From: Paenibacillus graminis
GTDB taxonomy: Bacteria; Bacillota; Bacilli; Paenibacillales; Paenibacillaceae
Reading direction: 5' to 3'
Assembly (NCBI RefSeq): GCF_000758705.1
Contig: NZ_CP009287.1
Span: forward strand, 2,418,001 to 2,482,000
Length of the DNA: 64,000 bases
Part shown: positions 30,132-42,457 of the stretch, one piece after another
Layout: each line of letters begins with the position of its first letter
Numbering within the stretch: position 1 is the stretch's first letter
Program-made: the position numbers and the translations under genes
The notes under the pieces: model-generated
Databases searched by the model: none
Seen by the model: the letters and a program-made list of their open reading frames with translations, nothing else
Told to the model about the DNA's origin: nothing

Positions 30132-30380
30132 TTAGTTGCGCCGCCTGCCCGCTCTGCCGGTCACGCGGACTTCGTACATTTGCGCGCTGATCTCCTGCTG
30201 CCACTGGGCATCATCCGTATCTGCGGCCAGCGCTGCCTCATTGTTCAGCCGCGCCATTTCCCAGCAGTACATGGCGTTCGCCTGCAGACAATGCCGCTGC
30301 TCGGTTTCTTCATCGCTTGTCAGCGGCCGCTGACAGCTTAAGGTGTACAGTTCCGCAAGCCGCTGATGAATGCCTAGCAT
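30132..30380 (-). CDS. Small conserved protein, function unknown
   Basis: 82 residues, no membrane segment: MLGIHQRLAELYTLS, then CQRPLTSDEETEQRHCLQANAM with two Cys, MARLNNEAALAAD, and a basic tail GRAGRRRN. I recall similar short proteins as common in Paenibacillus, with no known role. AGGAGGG stands 6 bases before the ATG, and the length and ribosome site argue that it is real. It is convergent with the exporter operon. Confidence 0.75.
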   Translation of the reverse strand: MLGIHQRLAELYTLSCQRPLTSDEETEQRHCLQANAMYCWEMARLNNEAALAADTDDAQWQQEISAQMYEVRVTGRAGRRRN

Positions 30381-30523
30381 ATTTTCCCTCCTGAACGTTT
30401 TGTGGCACTCGTATATTCCCTGCTGTTATCAGCCTAGCCACAGAAAATGGCTTCCAAACATAAACACAAATCCCTGGAAAAATTATCGTAAAACAAATCC
30501 CTATATTTTTTAAAACAAAAATC

Positions 30524-30551
30524 TTGTAATCGCTTTTTTTTATGCTACAAT
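30524..30551 (+). promoter_or_regulatory. licT promoter with overlapping cre-like site
   Basis: TTGTAA (30524-30529), 16 bp, TACAAT (30546-30551). TGTAATCGCTTTTT (30525-30538) matches 12 of 14 positions of the CcpA cre consensus and covers the -35, fitting glucose repression of a beta-glucoside operon. Confidence 0.5.
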
Positions 30552-30562
30552 AACAGTAATAC

Positions 30563-30650
30563 AGGATTGTGACCGGTAACGCGGGCAATGCCTAAGCTGA
30601 TTCGAGTATCATTTTTGTTAATGATATTGGGATCAACTTAGGCTTTTTTT
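30563..30650 (+). promoter_or_regulatory. RAT antiterminator and overlapping terminator before licT
   Basis: The 30-base RAT (30563-30592, GGATTGTGACCGG...) overlaps the start of a terminator stem GCCTAAGCTGAT (30590-30601) / ATCAACTTAGGC (30632-30643) with a T run to 30650. LicT-type protein binding to the RAT would prevent the terminator from forming, making licT autoregulated. Matches the known bgl/lic arrangement closely. Confidence 0.9.
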
Positions 30651-30681
30651 GTACAAACTATGTGATGGGAGGTGACAACAG

Positions 30682-31527
30682 ATGATTATAGAAAAGGTGC
30701 TTAACAACAACGTGCTGCTGACGAAAAACCAGAAGGGCAAGGAAGTTATCGTGATGGGCAGGGGCATTTCCTTCAATAAAGTGGCTGGCGATTACGTGGA
30801 CCCGGACAAAATTGATAAGATCTTCCTGCTGAACGAAAACGAATTCACAGCGCGGCTGACTGAACTGCTGAATGATATTCCTGTAGCCCACTTGGAACTC
30901 GCCAATGAGATTGTAACCTATGCCAACGGGATTCTGGGCACCGAGCTCAGCGACAATTTATATCTGACCCTGACGGATCATATCCATTTTGCCGTGCAGC
31001 GCTTTGAGAAGGGGATTACGCTGAAGAATGCGATGCTCTTCGAGATCAAGCGGTTCTATAAGAAGGAATTCTCCATCGGGATGGACGCGCTGCAATTTAT
31101 TGAGAAAGCTACAGGACTTACATTGGGAGAGGATGAAGCGGGCTTCATCGCCTTGCATTTGGTGAACGCGAGGATGGACGGAAATGAAATGAAGTCCACG
31201 CTTAAGATGACGGAGATTGTCCAGAATATTCTCAATATCATCACCTACCATTACAAGGTGGTGTTGGATGAAAACTCGCTGAACTATTCACGGTTCCTGA
31301 CGCATTTGCAGTATTTCTCCATGCGGGTACTGAAGAAGGAAACCAGCAACAGCGGTGAGGATTTCTTATACAACCAGGTCAAGCAGACGTATGCCAAAGC
31401 CTTTGAATGCGCAAGCAAAATCAATGATTACCTGGAAAAAGCGTATGCCCAGAGTCTCAGTAAGGACGAATACGTCTACCTGACGATTCACATCCAGCGG
31501 GTCACGGAGCGCAACAGCCTGGAATAG
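30682..31527 (+). CDS. licT: Transcription antiterminator LicT/BglG family
   Basis: 281 residues: an N-terminal CAT RNA-binding domain (IEKVLNNNVLLT ... GRGISFNKVAGD, residues 1-55) and two PRD domains. The PRD histidines lie in LTDHIHFAVQR and GFIALHLVNAR, and in YHYKVV-region and LTIHIQRV. PTS-dependent phosphorylation of these controls RNA binding. It should act on the two RATs at 30563 and 31585 to allow expression of itself and bglP-bglH when a beta-glucoside is present and no better sugar is. GGGAGGTG precedes the ATG. Confidence 0.96.
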   Translation: MIIEKVLNNNVLLTKNQKGKEVIVMGRGISFNKVAGDYVDPDKIDKIFLLNENEFTARLTELLNDIPVAHLELANEIVTYANGILGTELSDNLYLTLTDHIHFAVQRFEKGITLKNAMLFEIKRFYKKEFSIGMDALQFIEKATGLTLGEDEAGFIALHLVNARMDGNEMKSTLKMTEIVQNILNIITYHYKVVLDENSLNYSRFLTHLQYFSMRVLKKETSNSGEDFLYNQVKQTYAKAFECASKINDYLEKAYAQSLSKDEYVYLTIHIQRVTERNSLE

Positions 31528-31584
31528 CAGCTTGTACCGGCCAACCGGCAAATGGAGCCGGCAACTAAATAATGATTATCTATC

Positions 31585-31676
31585 AGGGTGTTACTGGTAA
31601 GGCAGGCAAAACCTGAACTGATGGCAAAATCGACGTGAATTAGCGTTTCATTTTGCTGTGAGTTCAGGTTTTTCTT
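31585..31676 (+). promoter_or_regulatory. Second RAT antiterminator and terminator, before bglP
   Basis: RAT at 31585-31614 (AGGGTGTTACTGG...) overlaps the terminator stem AAACCTGAAC... (31609-31630) / ...GTTCAGGTTT (31650-31671), then TTTC. This gives a second, separate LicT-controlled switch in front of the transporter. Confidence 0.9.
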
Positions 31677-31751
31677 GTTTGCAGAGGAATTAATGATAAC
31701 TGCTGGCACATCCTAATCCTACTGCAACGATCACAAGTTCCACCAACATAA

Positions 31752-33632
<1,881 letters not shown>

Positions 33633-33650
33633 AGCTTTAAGGGACCATAA

Positions 33651-35135
<1,485 letters not shown>

Positions 35136-35210
35136 GAGGAGCCTGGGAGCGGCTGAGCATAGCTGTGGCTGTGGCGGATAGCGGCTTTAGTGCGCAATGT
35201 GCAGAAAATG

Positions 35211-35257
35211 AAAACAGGAGATTCCCAAACCGTCCGGTGAGGGAGTCTCCTGTTTTG
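35211..35257 (+). terminator. Terminator of the beta-glucoside operon
   Basis: AAAACAGGAGA ... TCTCCTGTTTT stem with inner TTCCC/GGGAG and a T run. Confidence 0.85.
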
Positions 35258-35312
35258 TTGTTTTTTAGAAAATTATGATTGCCTTCTGTTTGTGGGGGAA
35301 TTGCAGGAAATG

Positions 35313-35500
35313 AAGTGGAAATCGTTCACTTCATCCGGATGAAAAAGTGCTCTGCGGAGGAGAGAGCTGGAAAAAGTAGACTTAATTGAAGCGAATTCAC
35401 CCAAAATGGTGGAAATCGGCCGAATTAAATATCCTTTTTCCAACTAAAACTCGCTGGGAAGCAGGATGTGGAGATTTAAGTTCAATTTTTCCACTTGAGC
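35313..35500. repeat. Second intergenic 51-bp-period repeat cluster
   Basis: Direct units near 35313 (AAGTGGAAATCGTTCAC), 35366 (GCTGGAAAAAGTAGAC) and 35408 (GGTGGAAATCGGCCG). Inverted units at 35423-35449 (ATCCTTTTTCCAACTAAA within) and 35475-35500 (TTCAATTTTTCCACTTGAGC). Inter-unit spacings are about 52, 42 and, for the inverted pair, 51 bp. Same core as the cluster at 17131. No ORF of note lies in 35136-35559. Confidence 0.65.
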
Positions 35501-35559
35501 TTCCTTCCGTCCACGTAGTGATAATAACTTTCCCTTCCGCCAAGCGTCCGGGTGTCCCT

Positions 35560-36600
35560 TTACTCCATATAAATCTCAACCACTGCAATTGTACGTTCGC
35601 GGGCCAGATCCAGAAATTTGCCTTCCATCTGTATGAGCGGCCGGAAGACGTCCAGCGGATTGTTCATGATAATCACGCCCATGTCTCCAGTACTCAGCAG
35701 CACCCGTTTTCCAATGAAATTGGGCATCAGATGCTGGATGAGGGCCTGCACCGGCTTGCCGTTCAGCTTGCCGAAGCTGAGTGTGTTAATCTCACGCAAT
35801 ACGGAGATCAGCTCCTGCTTGGATTGATAGATCCGCTGAGAGGTCATGGCGCTGTAAATGTCAGCCACGGCCGCAATCTGGGAATAGGGGTGTATATCAT
35901 CTTTGGTCAGGTTATGCGGGTATCCGGAACCATCGTCACGTTCATGATGCTGAAGCGCCACCAGGGCGGTATAGGGGTCATCCATGGAATTGCGGATAAT
36001 TTCATAGCCATAAATCGTATGTAGTTTCACTTCGTCAAATTCAGCGGCAGTGAGCTTGCCCGGCTTGTTCAGAATATCAGGGGAAATGCGGCATTTGCCG
36101 ATATCAATCAGATAGCCGGCCCGGCCGATTTCATAACACTCCTTCTTGGAATATCCAAGCCAGGTAGCTATATAATAAGAAAGCATGCCCACTTGCAGGG
36201 AATGGTTATATGTATAATTATCCTCCCGGTCAAGCAGAAGCAGTAATGAAACCACATCCTTGTGTTTGTCCAAGGAATCCAGCGAGGGCTGAAGAATGTC
36301 ATCCACAACGGACTGGTTGAAGCTGCCCTTCGTCAAGGCTTCCATATATACCGATTCAAACCCGTCAATCATGGTATCAAAATTCCTGGAAGCGGACTGA
36401 ATGACGGAAGATCTGCTTGAAGGCACAGGTTCCTCCTGGATGGCTTCGATATCAACGTAATCTACTCCGTGCTGCATCAGTTTAGCAATTTCTTCGATTT
36501 GAAGCTGTGCCCCTTTGGGTAATACATGAAGCCCTCTTGAGCTAAAGGTATCCATCTTCAGGTAATCACCCGGTTTCAGATCTGTTACGTGTACTCTCAA
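35560..36600 (-). CDS. HD-GYP-type protein with degenerate HD motif
   Basis: 346 residues. HD-GYP proteins degrade cyclic di-GMP. Most of the signature is here: NHSLQVGML, KLHTIYGYEII, LQHHERDDGSGYP and AAVADIYSAMTS. In the central HD pair, however, the His is replaced by Ile (GYLIDIGK, residue 165, codon ATT at 36108-36106). That His is a metal ligand in active enzymes, so activity is doubtful and a binding or sensory role is possible. TTG start at 36600, 8 bases after AAGGTGG. A canonical paralogue lies at 39983 with the same N-terminal layout. Confidence 0.88.
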   Translation of the reverse strand: MRVHVTDLKPGDYLKMDTFSSRGLHVLPKGAQLQIEEIAKLMQHGVDYVDIEAIQEEPVPSSRSSVIQSASRNFDTMIDGFESVYMEALTKGSFNQSVVDDILQPSLDSLDKHKDVVSLLLLLDREDNYTYNHSLQVGMLSYYIATWLGYSKKECYEIGRAGYLIDIGKCRISPDILNKPGKLTAAEFDEVKLHTIYGYEIIRNSMDDPYTALVALQHHERDDGSGYPHNLTKDDIHPYSQIAAVADIYSAMTSQRIYQSKQELISVLREINTLSFGKLNGKPVQALIQHLMPNFIGKRVLLSTGDMGVIIMNNPLDVFRPLIQMEGKFLDLARERTIAVVEIYME

Positions 36601-36689
36601 TGACTATGCCACCTTACATTAGCGTTTTTTTCCAGCATAGCAACAAAGCAGGAATTATTCAATGGTTTGTAATGCCCAACCGGCAAAGC

Positions 36690-37403
36690 TCACAGCTTAG
36701 GGTAATCCTTAGCATGGGGATCAGCCCCCAGCCACTGTTCTCCAGAGTCACTGATGTCTTTTTTCCATACAGGTACGGATGCCTTCAGTCTCTCAATGGC
36801 ATACCGGCTGGCTTCATAGCAGCTGTCGCGGTGGGGCGCAGAAACGGCGATCATTACACTTGCTTCCTTGAGGGCTACGAGTCCGGTACGGTGGGCAATA
36901 GCGCAGCGGGCATTCCACCGTTCCTCGACCTCGTTGCCGATTTCCTCCAGCTTGGCGAGGGCCATGGGAATATAAGCTTCATAATGCAGCGCGGTTGTGC
37001 GCTGGGCGCCGGTCATTTCCCGGGTTGTGCCAACGAACAGCAGGGAAGCGCCATGATTTACATCCAGCACTTTATCCAGCAGGGCCTCCCCGTTCAAGGG
37101 CAGATCCGTGATGCTGAACCTTCCGTCCGGTGTTTCCGCATCCTCAGCGGCCGGCTCTCCTCCGGAGACGGGAGGAATCAGCGCAACCTCGGAAGCTTCG
37201 GATATGACGGAGTCATCCGGTGCATACTCATGGTCAATGGCAACTAAAGATACCTTAATCTGCGGAGCGGCTTCCGGATAGGATGCTGAGAGCAGCTCCT
37301 TCAATCTTCCCGCAGTAAGCGGAGACTCATGGAAGTGGAAGGCCAGTGAGGAGGAACCCATAACCTCTGCCAGGCCGGCGAACAGACGAATTGTCACGTG
37401 CAT
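36690..37403 (-). CDS. MoaD-MoaE fusion (molybdopterin synthase, MoaX-like)
   Basis: 237 residues. Residues 1-82 are MoaD (MHVTIRLFAGLAEVMG ... ALIPPVSGG), the sulfur carrier whose terminal Gly-Gly must be freed and thiocarboxylated. Residues ~90-237 are MoaE, the catalytic subunit (GTTREMTGAQR; LHYEAYIPMALAKLEEI; VSAPHRDSCYEASRYAIERLK; VPVWKKD). The Gly-Gly sits inside the chain, followed by EPAAEDAETPDG, so cleavage after Gly82 is expected, as known for mycobacterial MoaX. The frame extends to 37553, but GAGGTGA and MoaD homology fix ATG 37403. No other moa genes are in the window. Confidence 0.92.
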   Translation of the reverse strand: MHVTIRLFAGLAEVMGSSSLAFHFHESPLTAGRLKELLSASYPEAAPQIKVSLVAIDHEYAPDDSVISEASEVALIPPVSGGEPAAEDAETPDGRFSITDLPLNGEALLDKVLDVNHGASLLFVGTTREMTGAQRTTALHYEAYIPMALAKLEEIGNEVEERWNARCAIAHRTGLVALKEASVMIAVSAPHRDSCYEASRYAIERLKASVPVWKKDISDSGEQWLGADPHAKDYPKL

Positions 37404-37557
37404 GCTTGATTCACCTCGGAATGTATAGGATATGTAGCTTTCAATAATGATTCCAATATACCATATTGAGCTTGAAAATGTTATGCTAGGCACTATAAGA
37501 TCACATGCCTGCCGCTTAATATAAAACGGCTTTACAGGTGGGAGGGAAGACAAGCAT

Positions 37558-38997
37558 ATGGAGCGAACATTGCAAAGATTGACCCTAATTCATACGAATG
37601 ATATACATAGCCACTTTGAAATGATGAGCCCCATTGCTGCAGAAATCGCTAACCTGAAGGCAGCGGCCGGTGAAGAGCCCGTGCTGCTGCTGGATATTGG
37701 CGATCATATGGACCGGGCGGCAGTAGAGACTGAAGGCACCATGGGACAGGCAAATATCGATATGATCAACCTGACCGGCTATGATGCAGTTACGATCGGC
37801 AATAATGAAGGGCTGACGTTCTCCCGTGAGATTCTTTCTGCTTTGTATGCGGGACTCCAATGTCCTGTGGTATGCAGCAACATCCTAGAGAGTGCTACCG
37901 GAGAGGCGCCCGGATGGATGAAGCGCCATGTCATTCTGGAGAAGGATGGCATCAAGATAGGCATTACCGGGGCTACTGCGGCATTTGCCTCGTTCTACGG
38001 GCTGCTGGGCTGGGAAGCGCTGGACCCGGAACAAGCGCTGCGTGAACAATGTGAGCTGCTGGCTCCGCAAGTGGATCTCCTGATTATCCTTTCCCACCTG
38101 GGGCTTCCTGCGGATCAGCGGCTGGCGGAGCAGCTTCAGGGGGTTCATGCCATTCTGGGCGGCCACACGCACCATATGCTGGAGACTCCGCAGATGATCA
38201 ACGGAACGGCTGTCTGCGGGGCCGGCAAATTCGGCCGTTATATCGGACGGCTTATTTTTGAGCGGGCTCATGCCGGGACAGCCTTCGAGCTGGTAAGCGG
38301 CCGCTGCTTCACGGTTGATCCTTCGCTTACCGAAGAGGTGCTTGCGCCTGCGGCGGCGTTGCATTTGCAGCACGGGCTTGAGGTTCTTAACGAAACCGCA
38401 GCCATCACAGACCGCGAGCTTTCCCTGGACACAGAAGGGGAATCTCCTTTTGGCAATCTGCTGGCTCAGGCTGTCCGCCGCTTCACAGGAACACCAATAT
38501 CCCTGGTTAACAGCGGACAACTGCTTGGACCTCTGCCGCAAGGCACCATTACGGCAGGGATGCTGCATGCGCTGTGCCCTTCTCCGGTTAATGCCTGCAT
38601 TATCCAGCTAAAAGGGGAGGACATCCGCAAGGCTCTTGAGCAGAGCAGGACCGAGGCGTTCTACAATAAGGCGATTTTTGGCTACGGCTTCCGGGGGAAG
38701 CTGCTGGGCAGCCTGGCAGTTGATGGATTAAAAATCCTGTACGATCCAGGGGTCTTGCCTTATGATAACGGTATCGCTGTTTTTGTCGGGGGGGAGCCGC
38801 TGGATGACAGGGCTGTCTATTCTGTCGGAACACTGGATATGTTCACTTTCCGCATAGGGTATGAGAGTCTTGCGGATGGAACCGAACCGCTGTATTTGCT
38901 GCCTCATTTCCTGCGGGATCTGCTGCGGATGGAGCTGCAAAGGCCGGGAAGCTTGGATGAATGTGCCGTTCTCCGCTGGGTGAGCCGGTCTGTCTAA
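37558..38997 (+). CDS. yunD: 5'-nucleotidase-like metallophosphoesterase (YunD)
   Basis: 479 residues. N-terminal calcineurin-like phosphoesterase domain with LIHTNDIHSH, LLDIGDHMD, TIGNNEG, IILSHLG and ILGGHTHH (metal ligands). C-terminal 5'-nucleotidase domain with SPFGNLLAQAVR and NSGQLLG. No signal peptide, unlike secreted UshA, so it should be cytoplasmic like B. subtilis YunD. Nucleotide substrate not shown. GGGAGG precedes the ATG. Confidence 0.9.
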   Translation: MERTLQRLTLIHTNDIHSHFEMMSPIAAEIANLKAAAGEEPVLLLDIGDHMDRAAVETEGTMGQANIDMINLTGYDAVTIGNNEGLTFSREILSALYAGLQCPVVCSNILESATGEAPGWMKRHVILEKDGIKIGITGATAAFASFYGLLGWEALDPEQALREQCELLAPQVDLLIILSHLGLPADQRLAEQLQGVHAILGGHTHHMLETPQMINGTAVCGAGKFGRYIGRLIFERAHAGTAFELVSGRCFTVDPSLTEEVLAPAAALHLQHGLEVLNETAAITDRELSLDTEGESPFGNLLAQAVRRFTGTPISLVNSGQLLGPLPQGTITAGMLHALCPSPVNACIIQLKGEDIRKALEQSRTEAFYNKAIFGYGFRGKLLGSLAVDGLKILYDPGVLPYDNGIAVFVGGEPLDDRAVYSVGTLDMFTFRIGYESLADGTEPLYLLPHFLRDLLRMELQRPGSLDECAVLRWVSRSV

Positions 38998-39045
38998 CCG
39001 TGATGATTTCATTTTTATTTTCATTTTCAATATCAGGAGGATTAT

Positions 39046-39873
39046 ATGGACACGATTACAGCAATAATTCTGGCAATTGTAGAAGGAATAACTGAATTTA
39101 TCCCGGTATCATCCACGGGGCACATGATTTTAACCACTAAGCTGCTGGGCTTTGACGAGCAGTCGCCGATTATGAAGACCTATGAGATTGTTATTCAGCT
39201 TGGAGCCATTCTCGCTATTGCCCTGGTGTACCGCCAGCGGATTCTGAACCTGCTGGGTATCGGACGCAGCCGCTCAGGCAGAGGCGGAGTGATGCCGGCC
39301 TCCAGACTGAATCTGATTCATGTCATTCTCGGGATTGTACCGGCGCTTGCAGTAGCTTTTTTCGCCCGTGATTTCATTAAAGGACTCTTTGGAGCTTCCA
39401 CAGTGCTCTGGGCGCTTGTCGCCGGCGGGGTGCTGATGATTGTTGCAGAATGGGTGAACAGACGGAAGATCCGGATTACCGCGCATGAGCTGGATGACTT
39501 ATCGTACGGACAGGCGCTGGCTATCGGCCTCTACCAGATTATTTCCGTGCTGTGGCCGGGATTTTCCCGGTCCGGCTCGACCATCTCCGGCGGTATGCTG
39601 AGCGGGGTCAGCTACAAGGCTTCGGCGGACTTTTCGTTCCTGATTGCCATACCGATTATGTGTGCGGCATCCGGGTATGAGCTGCTTGATTCCTATCAGT
39701 ATTTTACCAAAGATACGATTATGGATTTCGCGATCGGATTTGTCATTTCATTTATTGTCGCTTATGCGGTGGTGGTTGCGTTCATGAAGCTGATCCAGAA
39801 GATCCGGCCGACCCATTTCGCAATTTACCGCTTTATTTTGGCTGCGGTGTTCTGGTTGTTTATTATGCGTTAA
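39046..39873 (+). CDS. uppP: Undecaprenyl-diphosphatase UppP/BacA
   Basis: 275 residues, ~8 membrane segments. It dephosphorylates undecaprenyl diphosphate on the outer face of the membrane to recycle the lipid carrier for cell-wall synthesis, and gives bacitracin resistance when abundant. Signature motifs: VEGITEFIPVSSTGHM (about residues 11-26) and WPGFSRSGSTISGG (about residue 165). CAGGAGGA precedes the ATG. Alone in its transcription unit or read through from yunD 48 bp upstream. Confidence 0.97.
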   Translation: MDTITAIILAIVEGITEFIPVSSTGHMILTTKLLGFDEQSPIMKTYEIVIQLGAILAIALVYRQRILNLLGIGRSRSGRGGVMPASRLNLIHVILGIVPALAVAFFARDFIKGLFGASTVLWALVAGGVLMIVAEWVNRRKIRITAHELDDLSYGQALAIGLYQIISVLWPGFSRSGSTISGGMLSGVSYKASADFSFLIAIPIMCAASGYELLDSYQYFTKDTIMDFAIGFVISFIVAYAVVVAFMKLIQKIRPTHFAIYRFILAAVFWLFIMR

Positions 39874-39982
39874 TCTATAGGCTCTTGACTAATCGCTCAA
39901 GGTAACGGTATATACAGAGAGGGTCAACTGGGGATTTTGGAACAATATAGCAATTTACCGTTAAAGGCAGGAGTGAACGAAG

Positions 39983-41095
39983 GTGCGTCTAGTATCCGTG
40001 AATCGGCTTCAGGCGGGAATGAAGCTGGGTAAAAAAATATATAATGATGAAGGACTGGTTCTGCTCGCGGATGGAGTAGAGCTAACGGATGCGCTGATCA
40101 AGCGGCTGGCTAAGATCGACATCGGCTATATCTACATAGAAGACTCCGTCACCGAGGATGTTGAGATTACGGGCATGCTGCAGGATGAGACGCGCAATCA
40201 GGCGCTCAAGGTGGTCCGGAACCAGTTTCAGCAGATGTCAGGCGCTTCCGGCATAACCAAGGGTTTTTATCATTTGGACAAAAAATTCTCCAAAGTGATG
40301 GATTCCATTCTGGATGATCTGGCCACACAGGAAGATCCCATGATTATGCTGCTTGATATGCACACGGCCGACAACTACCTGTATGTTCACTCCCTGAATG
40401 TCTGTCTGTATACGCTGGTGCTCGGAATTGCCCATGGCTATAGCAGGGAAGAGCTGCGGGTCATCGGCATGGGCGCGCTGCTGCATGATATAGGCAAAAC
40501 GCAGATCCCTGTCAAAATTATTCAGAAGCCCGGTATGCTCAGCGACGAGGAGTTCCGTCATATGCAGGCCCATACCGAGATCGGCTACCGGATTCTCAAG
40601 GATGAACCGAATATCCCGCTGCTCGCGGCACACTGTGCGCTGCAGCATCACGAGCGTATCGATGGCTCGGGTTATCCGCGCGGGCTGAAAGGGCCGCAAA
40701 TACATGAATATGCCAAATGGCTGGGGGTTGCGGATTCCTATGATGCCATGACCTCGAACCGGATCTATAAGAAGGCCATGCTGCCGCATCAGGCAGTAGA
40801 AGCGTTGTACGTAGGTTCAGGAACGCTCTATGAGCAGAAGCAATTGGAGCTGTTCCGGGACCGCGTGGCGATCTATCCGCTGGGTCTGACCGTCAAGCTT
40901 AGCACCGGAGAGAGCGGAGTGGTGGTCAAAATTGACCCAGCCATACCGCACAGGCCGGTTGTGCGTGTGCTGCATGACCCTGATGGCGAGCCCGTCATTC
41001 CCTTTGAGCTTGATCTGGGCAGCAAGCTTTCTGTAGTGATTGTGGATGTGACCGATGAAGACAGTGTACATTTAGGGTCCCCGCAAAGGACCTGA
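39983..41095 (+). CDS. HD-GYP domain protein, canonical motifs
   Basis: 370 residues. N-terminal ~110 residues match the other HD-GYP protein (RLQAGMKLGKKIYNDEGLVLLADGVELTD). The phosphodiesterase core is intact: HSLNVCLYTL, GALLHDIGKTQIP, HTEIGYRIL, HHERIDGSGYP and VADSYDAMTSN. A C-terminal beta domain follows (GLTVKLSTGESGVVVKI). A c-di-GMP phosphodiesterase is the likely activity. Start is GTG at 39983, after a weak GGAGTGAACG site. A terminator follows at 41115. Confidence 0.93.
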   Translation: MRLVSVNRLQAGMKLGKKIYNDEGLVLLADGVELTDALIKRLAKIDIGYIYIEDSVTEDVEITGMLQDETRNQALKVVRNQFQQMSGASGITKGFYHLDKKFSKVMDSILDDLATQEDPMIMLLDMHTADNYLYVHSLNVCLYTLVLGIAHGYSREELRVIGMGALLHDIGKTQIPVKIIQKPGMLSDEEFRHMQAHTEIGYRILKDEPNIPLLAAHCALQHHERIDGSGYPRGLKGPQIHEYAKWLGVADSYDAMTSNRIYKKAMLPHQAVEALYVGSGTLYEQKQLELFRDRVAIYPLGLTVKLSTGESGVVVKIDPAIPHRPVVRVLHDPDGEPVIPFELDLGSKLSVVIVDVTDEDSVHLGSPQRT

Positions 41096-41114
41096 ATCAG
41101 CTTCTATGCAAAGG

Positions 41115-41133
41115 CCCCACTTTGTGGGGTTAT
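41115..41133 (+). terminator. Terminator after the HD-GYP gene
   Basis: CCCCAC TTT GTGGGG hairpin followed by TTATTTT. Confidence 0.7.
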
Positions 41134-41302
41134 TTTAATTTTCACCTCCTCTACTTGGAACTATTTTCTGCAAACGGAGGAGCAGACAGCCGCCAAAGTG
41201 CAGTTTTTTGCCCAGTCGTGGTATGATATAGGTTAAGTTACCGTTCTTTTTCATTGATTTTGGGTTAATAATAGGAATACGTATCGAAGGAGCACCACGA
41301 AA

Positions 41303-42439
41303 ATGAGTATATTAGAGCCATCCTCAACACCAATAAGAGAGCTGTCGCCAAGCTATGATCCTTGGGACCCGATCACTTCATTGCGCAAGCATGGGCGTCA
41401 TGTGCTGACCAGTGTCGAGATGACGGTTACCAATCTGTGCAACATGCGGTGTGAGCATTGTGCGGTTGGCGACAGCCTGACCACTAAAGAAGGAGACATG
41501 CTGCCGCTAAAAAATATCCTGGACCGTCTGGAAGAGGTTGAACATCTGCAGACGATCAGTATTACGGGCGGCGAGCCGATGTTCCGCGCCGGTACTGTGG
41601 AGAATACCATCGTTCCATTGCTCAAGTATGCCCGTGAGCGGGGCATCCGGTCGCAGATCAATTCCAACCTGACCATGCCTTATTCCCGATATGAGCAGCT
41701 GCTGCCCTATTTGGATGTCATGCATATCTCTTTCAACTACATAAATGGAGATGACTTTCATGAGGTAGGTTTTGCGAACAGCGGCCACTCGGTCTCAAAG
41801 GAAGCGGCTTACCGGCTCTATGACACGATGCTGGATAACTCCCGCCGCTTAAGCAGTGACGGGATGCTGATTTCTGCGGAATCGATGATCAATTACCGGA
41901 CGCATAAAAAGCTGCCGGCAATCCATAAGCTAATTGGGGACATGGGGGCAAGAAGGCATGAAGTGCATCCGATGTATGCTTCCAGCTTTGCTTCCAAGCT
42001 GCCTGTACTGTCCCTGAAGGAAATGGGAGCAGCGATACATGACCTGCTGGACCACCGTGATCCGGACATGTGGATGCTGTTCGGTACGCTTCCTTTCTTT
42101 GCCTGCAGCTTTCTGGAAGAAGACCAGAAGCTTCTCCGCCGATTGCGGGAGGAAAAAAATGTTACCCTGCGCAACGATCCGGACGGCAGAAACCGTGTGA
42201 ATGTCAATATGTTCACAGGAGACGTGTTTGTGACGGATTTTGCTGATATCTCCGCCTTTGGCAACATTGGCAGCGGCAAGCTGGATGATATCTTTACCGA
42301 GTGGCAGCAGAAGCATCCGCTCAATCAGAAGGTGAATTGCCACTGCGATGAAGCCGGCTGCTGTGGTCCCAATCTTCTCGTAGCCGATATGTATTATCCG
42401 AAGGTTGATTTCAAAACTAGAAAAGCGATCACTCTGTAG
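41303..42439 (+). CDS. yfkAB: Radical SAM / CxCxxxxC protein YfkAB
   Basis: 378 residues. Radical SAM cluster motif CNMRCEHC (Cx3Cx2C, about residue 47), SAM-binding TGGEP (about residue 90), and the family-defining C-terminal CHCDEAGC (CxCxxxxC, about residue 350), which probably binds a second cluster. The family is conserved in Bacillales but its substrate is not known. GGAGCACCACGAAA precedes the ATG. It ends 18 bp before the CNNM protein gene. Confidence 0.9.
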   Translation: MSILEPSSTPIRELSPSYDPWDPITSLRKHGRHVLTSVEMTVTNLCNMRCEHCAVGDSLTTKEGDMLPLKNILDRLEEVEHLQTISITGGEPMFRAGTVENTIVPLLKYARERGIRSQINSNLTMPYSRYEQLLPYLDVMHISFNYINGDDFHEVGFANSGHSVSKEAAYRLYDTMLDNSRRLSSDGMLISAESMINYRTHKKLPAIHKLIGDMGARRHEVHPMYASSFASKLPVLSLKEMGAAIHDLLDHRDPDMWMLFGTLPFFACSFLEEDQKLLRRLREEKNVTLRNDPDGRNRVNVNMFTGDVFVTDFADISAFGNIGSGKLDDIFTEWQQKHPLNQKVNCHCDEAGCCGPNLLVADMYYPKVDFKTRKAITL

Positions 42440-42457
42440 AAATGGGGCGTTGTTATA

